Below, piece after piece: positions 1-5,636 of a stretch of 5,675 nt of DNA. The position numbers and the translations under genes are program-made. Within the stretch, counting starts at the first letter, position 1. Each line of letters starts with the position of its first letter. This stretch comes from Phycisphaerae bacterium (GTDB taxonomy: Bacteria > Planctomycetota > Phycisphaerae > Sedimentisphaerales > SG8-4): positions 1 through 5,675 of the forward strand of contig JAUVYQ010000156.1 of the NCBI GenBank assembly GCA_030603035.1, read 5' to 3'. The notes beneath the pieces were generated by a model that ran no database searches, was not told the origin of the DNA, and was given only the letters and a program-made list of their open reading frames with translations.

Positions 1-1
1 C

Positions 2-439
2 CAGAAGCAGGGCATCGAGTGGAGTTACACTACCAGCAAGCCCGGTGACGGCTGGCAGAATCCCGGCTTCGATGACTCGTCCTGGAAGAAAGGCCTCGGC
101 GGCTTCGGCACCAAAGGCACACCCGGGTCGGTCGTCCGCACCGAGTGGAAGTCGTCGGACATCTGGCTACGTCGGACATTTGAGTTAAAAGATAAAAAAC
201 TCAACCAACTCTGCCTGTCGATACACCACGATGAGGACGCCGAGGTTTACATCAATGGCCGGCTCATCGCGAAGCTGTCCGGCTATACTACGAGTTATGT
301 GCAAGTTCCTATTGAGGAGGAGGCGAGCAAGGCCTTGAAAGTCGGCTCGAATTGCTTGGCTGTGCACTGTCATCAGACGAGCGGCGGGCAATATATCGAC
401 GTGGGTCTGGCCGATGTGGTCGAACAGTCGGCTAAATAA
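2..439 (+). CDS. C-terminal fragment of a secreted hydrolase-like protein with a galactose-binding-like domain (5' end outside the window)
   Basis: The frame is open from base 2 to a TAA at 437-439 and gives 145 residues; the start lies to the left of the window. The fragment has a W-x-Y-T opening and a run of G/D/W-rich turns (GDGWQNPGFDDSSW, then GLGGFGTKGTPG). It continues with SDIWLRRTFEL, HHDEDAEVYING and, near the end, AVHCHQTSGGQYIDVGL. This pattern is the jelly-roll, sugar-binding-like domain found at the C terminus of many secreted glycoside hydrolases and of GtaA-type (DUF4965) glutaminase-like proteins in Bacteroidetes, Planctomycetes and Verrucomicrobia. I recognise the domain from memory. 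The catalytic part is missing, so the enzyme class and substrate cannot be called. The first 180 bases are about 62% G+C, then composition drops sharply in an A-rich stretch at 184-204 that encodes a Lys-rich loop (LKDKKLNQ). The gene converges on the fumarase gene and overlaps its 3' end. Confidence 0.72.
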   Translation, partial: QKQGIEWSYTTSKPGDGWQNPGFDDSSWKKGLGGFGTKGTPGSVVRTEWKSSDIWLRRTFELKDKKLNQLCLSIHHDEDAEVYINGRLIAKLSGYTTSYVQVPIEEEASKALKVGSNCLAVHCHQTSGGQYIDVGLADVVEQSAK

Positions 440-1295
440 TTGCAGATTTGTGCCGGTGGCTGTGGCATTCGATATTGACCGCCACCGGCAGTGAGGCAAT
501 GTGGCACGGAGCAGTCTCAACTAAACAAGCCAAAGCGGTGGCATCACCGCCGAGTCCCTGCGGACCCAGGCCCAGCGCATTGATTGACGAAAGTAAATCC
601 GCTTCAAGTTCTGCGTAAAATCCGTCTTCGTTTTTCTCATGCAGATTTCGGCACAGGGCCTTTTTACTCAGCAGAGCACTTAGTTCAAAATCGCCCCCAA
701 TCCCCACGCCAACAACAAATGGTGGACAGGCATCAGCACCGGCTGCCCTGACAACATCAACAATCCAATCAATTATCTCTTTTCTTTCCGCCGTGGGCTT
801 AAACATCCTGAACCTGCTTTTGTTCTCACACCCACCACCCTTGGCGATAATAGTTATTTTCAGCTTATCCCCCGGCACAATCGAGTGATGGATTATGGCA
901 GGTGTGTTCGAGCCGGTGTTCTTGCGTTTATTCAGGGGGTCGGCAACAACGCTTTTTCTAAGAAATCCTTTTTCGTAGCCAGCTGCAACACCAGCGTTAA
1001 TTGCATCGAACAGCGTCGCATCGCCATCTCCGGCAACAGGTTTAACAGCAACCTCGGCACCCTGCTGCACAAAGACTACCGCCAGACCGGTATCCTGACA
1101 CAGTGGTATTTTATCTTCCTTTGCTATGCGTGCATTTTCGACAAGCTGATTTAATATCTTTGCCGCCCCCGAATTGGTTTCTTTGCGCTGCGCCTCTTTA
1201 AGAGCAGCTAAAACATCGTCGGGCAGTTCATAAGCAGCCGACACGCAAAGCGATTCGACAATCTCGGCGATTTTTTCAAACTTAATGTATCGCAC
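432..1295 (-). CDS. Fumarate hydratase, class I (Fe-S), alpha subunit
   Basis: This 287-residue protein is the alpha subunit of a two-subunit Fe-S hydro-lyase (FumA N-terminal/TtdA family). With a beta subunit it interconverts fumarate and malate in the cytoplasm; tartrate dehydratase TtdA is the main alternative. PLCQDTG near residues 64-70 supplies cluster ligand C66, ACPPF supplies C190 and ECHSHRH supplies C277. Their spacing of 124 and 87 residues resembles the E. coli FumA ligands as I remember them (119 and 94). AKGGGCEN (151-158), GIGG (198-201) and LGLGPQGLGGDATAL (241-255) are family motifs. The length is normal for a lone alpha subunit. The start is GTG at 1293-1295, which places the first helix where related proteins begin; no ATG, GTG or TTG lies in frame in the 41-bp upstream gap. 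No clear Shine-Dalgarno sequence precedes it. The stop is TAG at 432-434. The gene is last in the - strand run. No beta subunit gene is present on either side within the window. Confidence 0.93.
   Translation of the reverse strand: MRYIKFEKIAEIVESLCVSAAYELPDDVLAALKEAQRKETNSGAAKILNQLVENARIAKEDKIPLCQDTGLAVVFVQQGAEVAVKPVAGDGDATLFDAINAGVAAGYEKGFLRKSVVADPLNKRKNTGSNTPAIIHHSIVPGDKLKITIIAKGGGCENKSRFRMFKPTAERKEIIDWIVDVVRAAGADACPPFVVGVGIGGDFELSALLSKKALCRNLHEKNEDGFYAELEADLLSSINALGLGPQGLGGDATALACLVETAPCHIASLPVAVNIECHSHRHKSAII
451..490. other. 10-bp inverted repeat at the convergent gene junction
   Basis: TGCCGGTGGC (451-460) and GCCACCGGCA (481-490) pair perfectly around a 20-base loop. It lies 12 bases after the stop of the + strand gene and inside the last codons of the fumarase gene. 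No T tract follows on either strand, so it is not a standard intrinsic terminator. It could protect or define the 3' ends of both transcripts. Confidence 0.45.
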
Positions 1296-1336
1296 GATAA
1301 TTGAACTTAAAACTAAAAACCCAAAACTAAAAACTC
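1296..1336 (-). promoter_or_regulatory. 41-bp leader between the propeller and fumarase genes, filled by a heptamer array
   Basis: This short gap separates the propeller TAA (1337-1339) from the fumarase GTG (1293-1295). Bases 1309-1336 are a repeat array. The remaining bases before the GTG read TTCAATTATC on the coding strand and contain no purine-rich ribosome binding site. There is no hairpin with a T tract, so I see no terminator. The fumarase gene is most simply read as part of the upstream transcript. Confidence 0.5.
1309..1336. repeat. Array of four A-rich 7-bp units (consensus AAAACYN)
   Basis: On the + strand the bases divide without gaps into AAAACTA, AAAACCC, AAAACTA and AAAACTC. 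This also makes a perfect 12-bp direct repeat (1309-1320 and 1323-1334) with a 14-bp period. The seven bases before it, TGAACTT, may be a decayed fifth unit. The array ends directly at the stop codon of the propeller gene. Confidence 0.85.
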
Positions 1337-3661
1337 TTAGCTGCCCGTCACATTGACCTCGAAGGTTTTATACGTTGTATTGCCGACGTCATCACTGACT
1401 CTAACTGCGATTATATGCTCGCCGACCTCCAGCTCTTCAATCACAATCGTAAAATCCTCGTCCGTAGTATCATAGACCAAATCATCCGGCAGAGCCCCTA
1501 TCCATTCGGCATTACTGTCAACGGTATAATGTACCTTTCCTATCGCACTAAATTCATCAGATACTTGCAGCTTCAGCGTTACGGTTTTCTTGTCCTTCTC
1601 GATAGGGACTGTTTTAATAACCGGCGCAGTGTTATCAACTACTACCGCCTCACTTACTCTACTGCCCGTCAACTTCGTTGTGGTGGTATTGCTTCTCTCG
1701 TCACTTGTGGTTATTCTAACCTCGTATCGACCGTCTTCAACGGTCTTTCCGTTCCATTCGAAGCTGACCGCTTCGAGCTCGTCTTTCAGCTCAATCCAGT
1801 TTGTTCTTCCAATTTTTCTAAAATCTATTTTGTAAATGAGCTTGTCACCGTTATCGTCTTTGGCCTTATAGCCGATTTTGAACATTCCTGCTTTGCCGGC
1901 CGCGCTAATTCGACTAACGCTGACCGATTCGACCTTTGGCGCCAAATTCGGGACAGTACTGGCAACAGCAATCTCCCTTATGAGCGGACTGCCGAGGCCA
2001 TTTTCGCTTTGCAACACAAGTTTATACTGGCAGAATCTGCCGAGCGGGCATCGCAGTTGTACCGGCCCTGTCACTTCCAGCAGCTCGGTCCAGTTAGAAA
2101 AAGTCGGGTCGTTTACATCTTTAACGTTTCCGCTGCGAGAAGCCAGGCGAACCTTGCACCCTCGCGGAATATCCGCCTCGATTTGCAGCTTGCCCCACTT
2201 GGCCGGCTGGCCGGCATCGATAAGGTCGGAAGTGTAAGTTCCCTCGGAAGCAAAGCCGGAGCCCAACTTTATCAGCTTCGCAGGATTCGCTGTTCCAAGA
2301 TACACTTCGTCGGCGGCCACAGCTATCGCGGTTATCTGTGAAGCCTGCTCATCCTCATAGATAATTGCTTCCTGCTCCGAGGCCGGTTCGACGGTAAAAA
2401 GCTGGGCGCTGTTTCCAGTTCCGAGAAGCAGCTTTTCATCTTGCACCGCCAGGCAGAAGAAGACCGCCGCCTCGCTGAATATATCAGTTACGAAGCCGTC
2501 CTTGGTTATCTTGTATATATAACTGGCTTTGCCCGGCCCGGCTGGTTTACGGACCGATGTCGGTCTTTTGGCCGATTTATCATCGGCTCGGCTTTTTGTA
2601 TTTGCGATTTTAAGTTTCAGCCCGCCTTCGCTCTTGCCGGCACCTTTCTTTTGGGCTTTAGTCTCAGGCCGACCAGTCGAAGGCAATTGGGAAGCAAATT
2701 TCGTTTGGGCCTCAACAATCTTAGCCGATGTCGCCGCTGCATACAGACCCCTGATTGAAGCGGGGACATTCTCTGTAAATAATAGTGCAGTAATCTCCGG
2801 CTGGTCGCTATCATATAAAACGGTAGTTGTTTTAGTGCGCGGGTTTATCTTATATACCAGTCCCCTGCTGTCGCTTCCTGCATAAACAAAGCCGTCCTGT
2901 CCGGCCACCAGTGAAAGTATGTTTTTGTCCGGACTATCGTAAACAAGCTGTGCTTCTTTGGCCAATGGGTCAAGCTGATAAACCTTGCCTTCCGGCCCGG
3001 TCCCCAAGTAAATATTACCACCATCATCAATATCTATCACGAAGATATATTTGGTCCGGTCTTCAGCCGAATTCGGCTCAAAAATCACCTCCATTTTGCC
3101 CGCTTCGAACCGGCACAGTTTGCATTTGTCGCCGCTTATACCAACTAAAAGCCTGCCTGCCACGTCGGTTGCCATCGCAAAAATATGCTCGTTCGATAGA
3201 TATTGCTCGGTCTCGACCGCATTCGCATCACCAGGCTCGTTTACATCGTTTGGCTCTCTGTTCTGTTCTGCGTTTTCGTCTTTTTCTGATTCCAGCGGAT
3301 AAATCCTTGTCAGTTTGTCGAGGCTGTATTTGTAAATACCGCCGTTAGGACTTGTGCCGATGTAAACCGTCCCACCGCTTACAACGATGCTGTTTATCGA
3401 CCAAACATCTTCAAATTCGGGAAGCAGCGTCTCGGCCGCCCGCCCCAGTTGAATAGTCCCTCGTGAGCCAATCACAATATTTTCAGTCTCACCCTTCAAC
3501 AAATCCGAACTGCTGGCGTGACGTGTAATCTTACTGCTAACCGCCCAACAAGCAGAACTCGAGAAATAAGCTAAAAGCGAAAAGCTAAAAACACAAAACC
3601 ACAGCGTAAAACTCAAAAGGTTTAAATTTTTAATTATAGTTTTTCGGTTTTTGGTTTTCAT
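1337..3661 (-). CDS. Exported beta-propeller protein with C-terminal Ig-like domains, partner of the S55 peptidase-like protein
   Basis: This 774-residue protein starts with a signal peptide: a basic n-region (MKTKNRKTIIK), a hydrophobic core at about 15-33, and cleavage probably after ACWA (residue 40). About seven propeller blades follow at residues 84-467, each carrying a version of 'vYlGT..GkvYk.d', for example VYIGTSPNGGIYKY, IYLGTGPEGKVYQL, VYAGSDSRGLVYKI and VYLGTANPAKLIKL. An acidic linker (124-152) follows blade 1 and a Lys/Arg-rich linker (314-378) splits blade 5. Residues 474-570 form a beta-sandwich with TYTSDLIDAG, KWGKLQIEADIP and SRSGN. Two Ig/fibronectin-like domains follow (about 574-675 and 678-772), with DDNGDKLIYKIDF and DNTAPVI...VSDDVGNTTY. 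No catalytic motif is visible. I recall similar proteins, annotated as hypothetical, in Acidobacteriota; the molecular role is unknown. The gene starts 12 bp after the S55 gene with a good AGGAG (3668-3672), so the pair is probably co-translated. Binding or scaffolding in the periplasm or at the surface is inference. Confidence 0.85.
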   Translation of the reverse strand: MKTKNRKTIIKNLNLLSFTLWFCVFSFSLLAYFSSSACWAVSSKITRHASSSDLLKGETENIVIGSRGTIQLGRAAETLLPEFEDVWSINSIVVSGGTVYIGTSPNGGIYKYSLDKLTRIYPLESEKDENAEQNREPNDVNEPGDANAVETEQYLSNEHIFAMATDVAGRLLVGISGDKCKLCRFEAGKMEVIFEPNSAEDRTKYIFVIDIDDGGNIYLGTGPEGKVYQLDPLAKEAQLVYDSPDKNILSLVAGQDGFVYAGSDSRGLVYKINPRTKTTTVLYDSDQPEITALLFTENVPASIRGLYAAATSAKIVEAQTKFASQLPSTGRPETKAQKKGAGKSEGGLKLKIANTKSRADDKSAKRPTSVRKPAGPGKASYIYKITKDGFVTDIFSEAAVFFCLAVQDEKLLLGTGNSAQLFTVEPASEQEAIIYEDEQASQITAIAVAADEVYLGTANPAKLIKLGSGFASEGTYTSDLIDAGQPAKWGKLQIEADIPRGCKVRLASRSGNVKDVNDPTFSNWTELLEVTGPVQLRCPLGRFCQYKLVLQSENGLGSPLIREIAVASTVPNLAPKVESVSVSRISAAGKAGMFKIGYKAKDDNGDKLIYKIDFRKIGRTNWIELKDELEAVSFEWNGKTVEDGRYEVRITTSDERSNTTTTKLTGSRVSEAVVVDNTAPVIKTVPIEKDKKTVTLKLQVSDEFSAIGKVHYTVDSNAEWIGALPDDLVYDTTDEDFTIVIEELEVGEHIIAVRVSDDVGNTTYKTFEVNVTGS
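3563..3590. repeat. Array of four 7-bp units inside the propeller signal-peptide coding region
   Basis: On the + strand the units read GAAATAA, GCTAAAA, GCGAAAA and GCTAAAA. On the coding strand they are T-rich and encode residues 24-33 (VFSFSLLAYF), the hydrophobic end of the signal peptide. The last three units are the clear ones; the first is a looser match. Confidence 0.7.
3638..3658. repeat. Three 7-bp units directly after the propeller start codon
   Basis: On the coding (-) strand, directly after the ATG, the bases read AAAACCA, AAAACCG and AAAAACT. They encode KTKNRKT, the basic n-region of the signal peptide. They closely match the units at 1309-1336 but lie on the opposite strand. 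Lys and Asn codons are naturally A-rich, so part of this is expected; the 7-bp phase is not. Confidence 0.6.
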
Positions 3662-3673
3662 TTTTCGCTCCTA
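3662..3673 (-). promoter_or_regulatory. Tandem stop plus ribosome binding site coupling the S55 and propeller genes
   Basis: On the coding strand the junction reads TAATAGGAGCGAAAAATG. The S55 gene ends in TAA (3674-3676) followed at once by an in-frame TAG. The TAG overlaps the Shine-Dalgarno AGGAG (3668-3672), which sits 6 nt before the propeller ATG. Ribosomes finishing the first gene therefore cover the second gene's binding site, which suggests translational coupling. Confidence 0.75.
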
Positions 3674-5509
3674 TTATTTTTCTACCGTTATACGCATAAC
3701 TTTCTTGTCGGTAATAATCGTGCCGGTTTTCAAACTATTTTCGAGCCAATATGGATATGGCCGGGCTTTCAGCGTCCTTTTCACACTCTGCAAGACCAGC
3801 GCCTTCGTCGCCGGCAAATCAGGAAGCTCGGCCTTCTCCACCGCAACACCACCCGGTGGTAAAAGCAAAAGACAATACAATTTATCTCTGTCGACCTGCA
3901 AAGAATTATTTATCGCCTCAATCAAACTCGGCAAACTCTGCGCAATAAACCTGTATGGGACGGTTTTCATAAGAAACCGCTCATAATCAGACGAGCCGCA
4001 CACAGTCAAATCATACTTTCCTGGCGCCAAATCTTCGGGTATTTTCAAGCTGCAGCGGTATTTTTTCTTTTCCGCCCGGACAGATTCCACAACTACTCCG
4101 ATATCGATATTCTGTCCGGCCTTGACTTTCGAATCGGACAAATCGACCGACCATATATGTGAAACGATATTTTTCGGCGTTATGCGAACGTCAAAATCGA
4201 TTGATTTTATATCAATTTTTTTGAATGGGTTATTCATAAGCAGCGTAACCGAGCTGACACTTTCCATTAGCATCTCAGCCAGACCCAGGGTGGTTGAGAC
4301 ATTTTCAAAGGTAATCGAGTCGGCGTCCTCTAAGCCGATAGCCACCTTATACTCAATCATATGGTCTGGCGGCAAATCGCCGAGGTAAAGAGCCGCTCCA
4401 GAGACGACTGAGCGAAGTAACATTGGAGTATACAGCCGATTGTCAACAACCCGGCAGTTGTACACCCGCTTCTCGGGGTCATTGTAACGGTCTATTCTCA
4501 TCGTCACCGGTATCATCCTGGCTTCTGCACCGATTCGTCCAAGGACGGCCGCATACTCATCGGCCCTCAAGGCACCGACTATTTCAAGCGCACTGCCGAG
4601 CTTAACAGACCGAGCCACGCTCGATACAACAGTGTGCACTTTCCCCGTGGCCATCGGCAAATCTACGGGGCCGTAACCGAGGAAGCTGTGTCCGAAGCCG
4701 TAGACCTTATCACCTGCAACTTCAGTTACGGTCCCAATTACTTCCATTCTTATATCACCGGTTACCAGCGGCACAACAAGACAAGCACCCGGGACCAATT
4801 GCACATCCTCATCACCTGCTTTTCCCTCTCCGCCACCAGCGATACCGGAAACGGCCATAAGTCCGAAAGGTTTAACCAAGGCATTTAGCTTTTCGGTAAC
4901 CTGAGGCGGCAAACCAGAGGTAATCAACGGACAAGGTAAAGCAGCACCGGTCAGAATTTTGTTTCTTGAAAGTCGTGGAGTTGTAATTTGCCTGTCAATT
5001 TCAGCAAAATCGATAGGCTTGGAAAAATCAAACACAAACCCGTACTGTGTCGCGCTCTGCTCGGAACGGCCAACCCGGCCGACGCTGAGCATCTCCTCGA
5101 TTGGTGTCACGCCGTAAAGCGGGTCTTTGCTGTAAGTCCACGCAGTAGCTAACGCCCCTGCCAACCGGCCATTGATATAGACCGGTGAACCGCTGCAGCC
5201 CCATACCGGGCCTGTGCGGATAAAGCGCTCATCCGTGCCCTGAACCAAAATCGTATCTCTGCCCGGGCTTATATTACGGACTACGCTTAGAACTTCCATA
5301 TCAAACTTCTCGATTCCGGCAGCCCCATACTCCGTCAGGCAATACGCCTCCATTCCGGGTTTAATTTCATCAATGCTGATATATTTGGCGGGGTCCCAAA
5401 TGTCTTCTATCGCTTTTGGGGGCCCAGCTACACAAAACGAACAGGCCAGAACCAGAAAAGTAAAAAGTAAAAAGTAAGAAGTTTTGCCCTTTGCCTTTAT
5501 TTTGGACAT
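3674..5509 (-). CDS. Exported SpoIVB-type (peptidase family S55) protein
   Basis: This 611-residue protein begins with a Lys-rich n-region (K3, K5, K7, K9) and a hydrophobic core (12-22). Cleavage is either by signal peptidase I near residue 29 (CVAG) or, less certainly, as a lipoprotein at C23 (VLAC is an imperfect lipobox). Residues 44-141 hold the S55 serine half: 'IDEIKPGMEAYCLTEYG', then RTGPVWGCSGSPVYINGRLAGAL and GVTPIEEML. S106 in GCSGSP is the probable nucleophile. The histidine half follows at about 238-340, with GTVTEVAGDKVYGFGHSF (H274) and GPVDLPM. In Bacillus SpoIVB, as I recall it, the histidine precedes the serine and a PDZ domain leads; here the order is reversed and no PDZ is seen. 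This matches the arrangement I remember in Acidobacteriota and Planctomycetes. Residues 443-521 look like an Ig-like sandwich (LKIPEDLAPGKYDLTV), followed by a tail with LPSLIEAINNSLQVDRDKL. The substrate is unknown. ATG 5507-5509 is preceded by AAGGG with a 5-nt spacer. It is the first gene of the operon. Confidence 0.88.
   Translation of the reverse strand: MSKIKAKGKTSYFLLFTFLVLACSFCVAGPPKAIEDIWDPAKYISIDEIKPGMEAYCLTEYGAAGIEKFDMEVLSVVRNISPGRDTILVQGTDERFIRTGPVWGCSGSPVYINGRLAGALATAWTYSKDPLYGVTPIEEMLSVGRVGRSEQSATQYGFVFDFSKPIDFAEIDRQITTPRLSRNKILTGAALPCPLITSGLPPQVTEKLNALVKPFGLMAVSGIAGGGEGKAGDEDVQLVPGACLVVPLVTGDIRMEVIGTVTEVAGDKVYGFGHSFLGYGPVDLPMATGKVHTVVSSVARSVKLGSALEIVGALRADEYAAVLGRIGAEARMIPVTMRIDRYNDPEKRVYNCRVVDNRLYTPMLLRSVVSGAALYLGDLPPDHMIEYKVAIGLEDADSITFENVSTTLGLAEMLMESVSSVTLLMNNPFKKIDIKSIDFDVRITPKNIVSHIWSVDLSDSKVKAGQNIDIGVVVESVRAEKKKYRCSLKIPEDLAPGKYDLTVCGSSDYERFLMKTVPYRFIAQSLPSLIEAINNSLQVDRDKLYCLLLLPPGGVAVEKAELPDLPATKALVLQSVKRTLKARPYPYWLENSLKTGTIITDKKVMRITVEK
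5453..5480. repeat. Array of about four 7-bp units (GTAAAAA) inside the S55 signal-peptide coding region
   Basis: On the + strand there are two perfect units, GTAAAAA (5460-5466 and 5467-5473). They are flanked by GTAAGAA (5474-5480, one mismatch) and a decayed CAGAAAA (5453-5459). On the coding strand the unit is TTTTTAC. Read through the rotating frame it gives residues 10-19, including YFLLFTF, which is the hydrophobic core of the signal peptide. Confidence 0.85.
5482..5502. repeat. Adjacent 7-bp units in the S55 signal-peptide n-region
   Basis: On the + strand the bases read TTTTGCC, CTTTGCC and a loose TTTATTT. They lie one base beyond the GTAAAAA array and encode KIKAKGK on the - strand. 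Only the first two units are convincing; the third may be chance. Confidence 0.4.
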
Positions 5510-5541
5510 CTATACCCTTTCGATTAATTATTAACCAAACG

Positions 5542-5623
5542 CCGTTAGAGGGACCCCGCCTTGCGGGAACCCAAATAAGACGCCAGAGGCGTCTGCCTTG
5601 CTTCTGGCCTGGATTTCTAACGG
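5542..5623 (-). promoter_or_regulatory. Structured 5' leader or small structured repeat ahead of the S55 gene
   Basis: An 8-bp perfect inverted repeat, CCGTTAGA (5542-5549) and TCTAACGG (5616-5623), encloses two hairpins. Hairpin 1 spans 5550-5572: GGG/CCC plus CCCGC/GCGGG around a 3-base loop, with a T-T mismatch and a G-T wobble on the - strand. Hairpin 2 spans 5578-5594, a perfect 7-bp AGACGCC/GGCGTCT stem with a 3-base loop. A competing 9-bp stem pairs 5582-5590 with 5600-5608. The whole would fold as a three-way junction. The predicted transcription start falls at its edge, so the - strand transcript would begin with this element. No T tract follows, and I match it to no known riboswitch. 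It could equally be a dispersed palindromic repeat. Bases 5510-5541 between it and the S55 gene are A/T-rich and carry the ribosome binding site. Confidence 0.6.
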
Positions 5624-5624
5624 G

Positions 5625-5636
5625 GTAAAATTTTAC
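5625..5636. other. 12-bp perfect palindrome overlapping the -10 box
   Basis: GTAAAATTTTAC reads the same on both strands and covers the proposed TAAAAT -10 element. It could be an operator for a dimeric regulator, or simply a symmetrical A/T-rich promoter. Confidence 0.35.

Noticed and set aside
432..490. Frameshift or truncation of the fumarase C terminus caused by the overlap
   Set aside because: The tail ECHSHRHKSAII with the third cluster cysteine is complete and the length is normal for an alpha subunit.
185..520. 111-codon open frame on the - strand across the gene junction
   Set aside because: It runs antisense to the conserved beta-sandwich fragment and overlaps the fumarase 3' end in another frame. 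Its translation resembles no family.
2195..2216. GC-rich TGGCCGGC direct repeat
   Set aside because: It is a short two-copy repeat within coding sequence, explained by codons of the propeller protein (residues PAGQPAKW region), with no further copies nearby.
1415..2341. 308-codon open frame on the + strand
   Set aside because: It lies entirely antisense to the propeller gene, whose product has a signal peptide, repeated blades and Ig-like domains. The + strand translation shows no recognisable domain and no ribosome binding site that I can support.
5453..5502. Short repeats as a CRISPR array
   Set aside because: The units are 7 bp, contiguous and without spacers, and they lie inside a signal peptide coding region.
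3674..5509. Sporulation gene spoIVB
   Set aside because: The serine and histidine motifs are in the opposite order to Bacillus SpoIVB, no PDZ domain is visible, and the neighbours have no sporulation link. The S55 family call is kept but the gene symbol is not.
5542..5623. tRNA or intrinsic terminator
   Set aside because: There is no cloverleaf with T-loop or anticodon features, and no hairpin is followed by a T tract. The predicted promoter feeds directly into the element.
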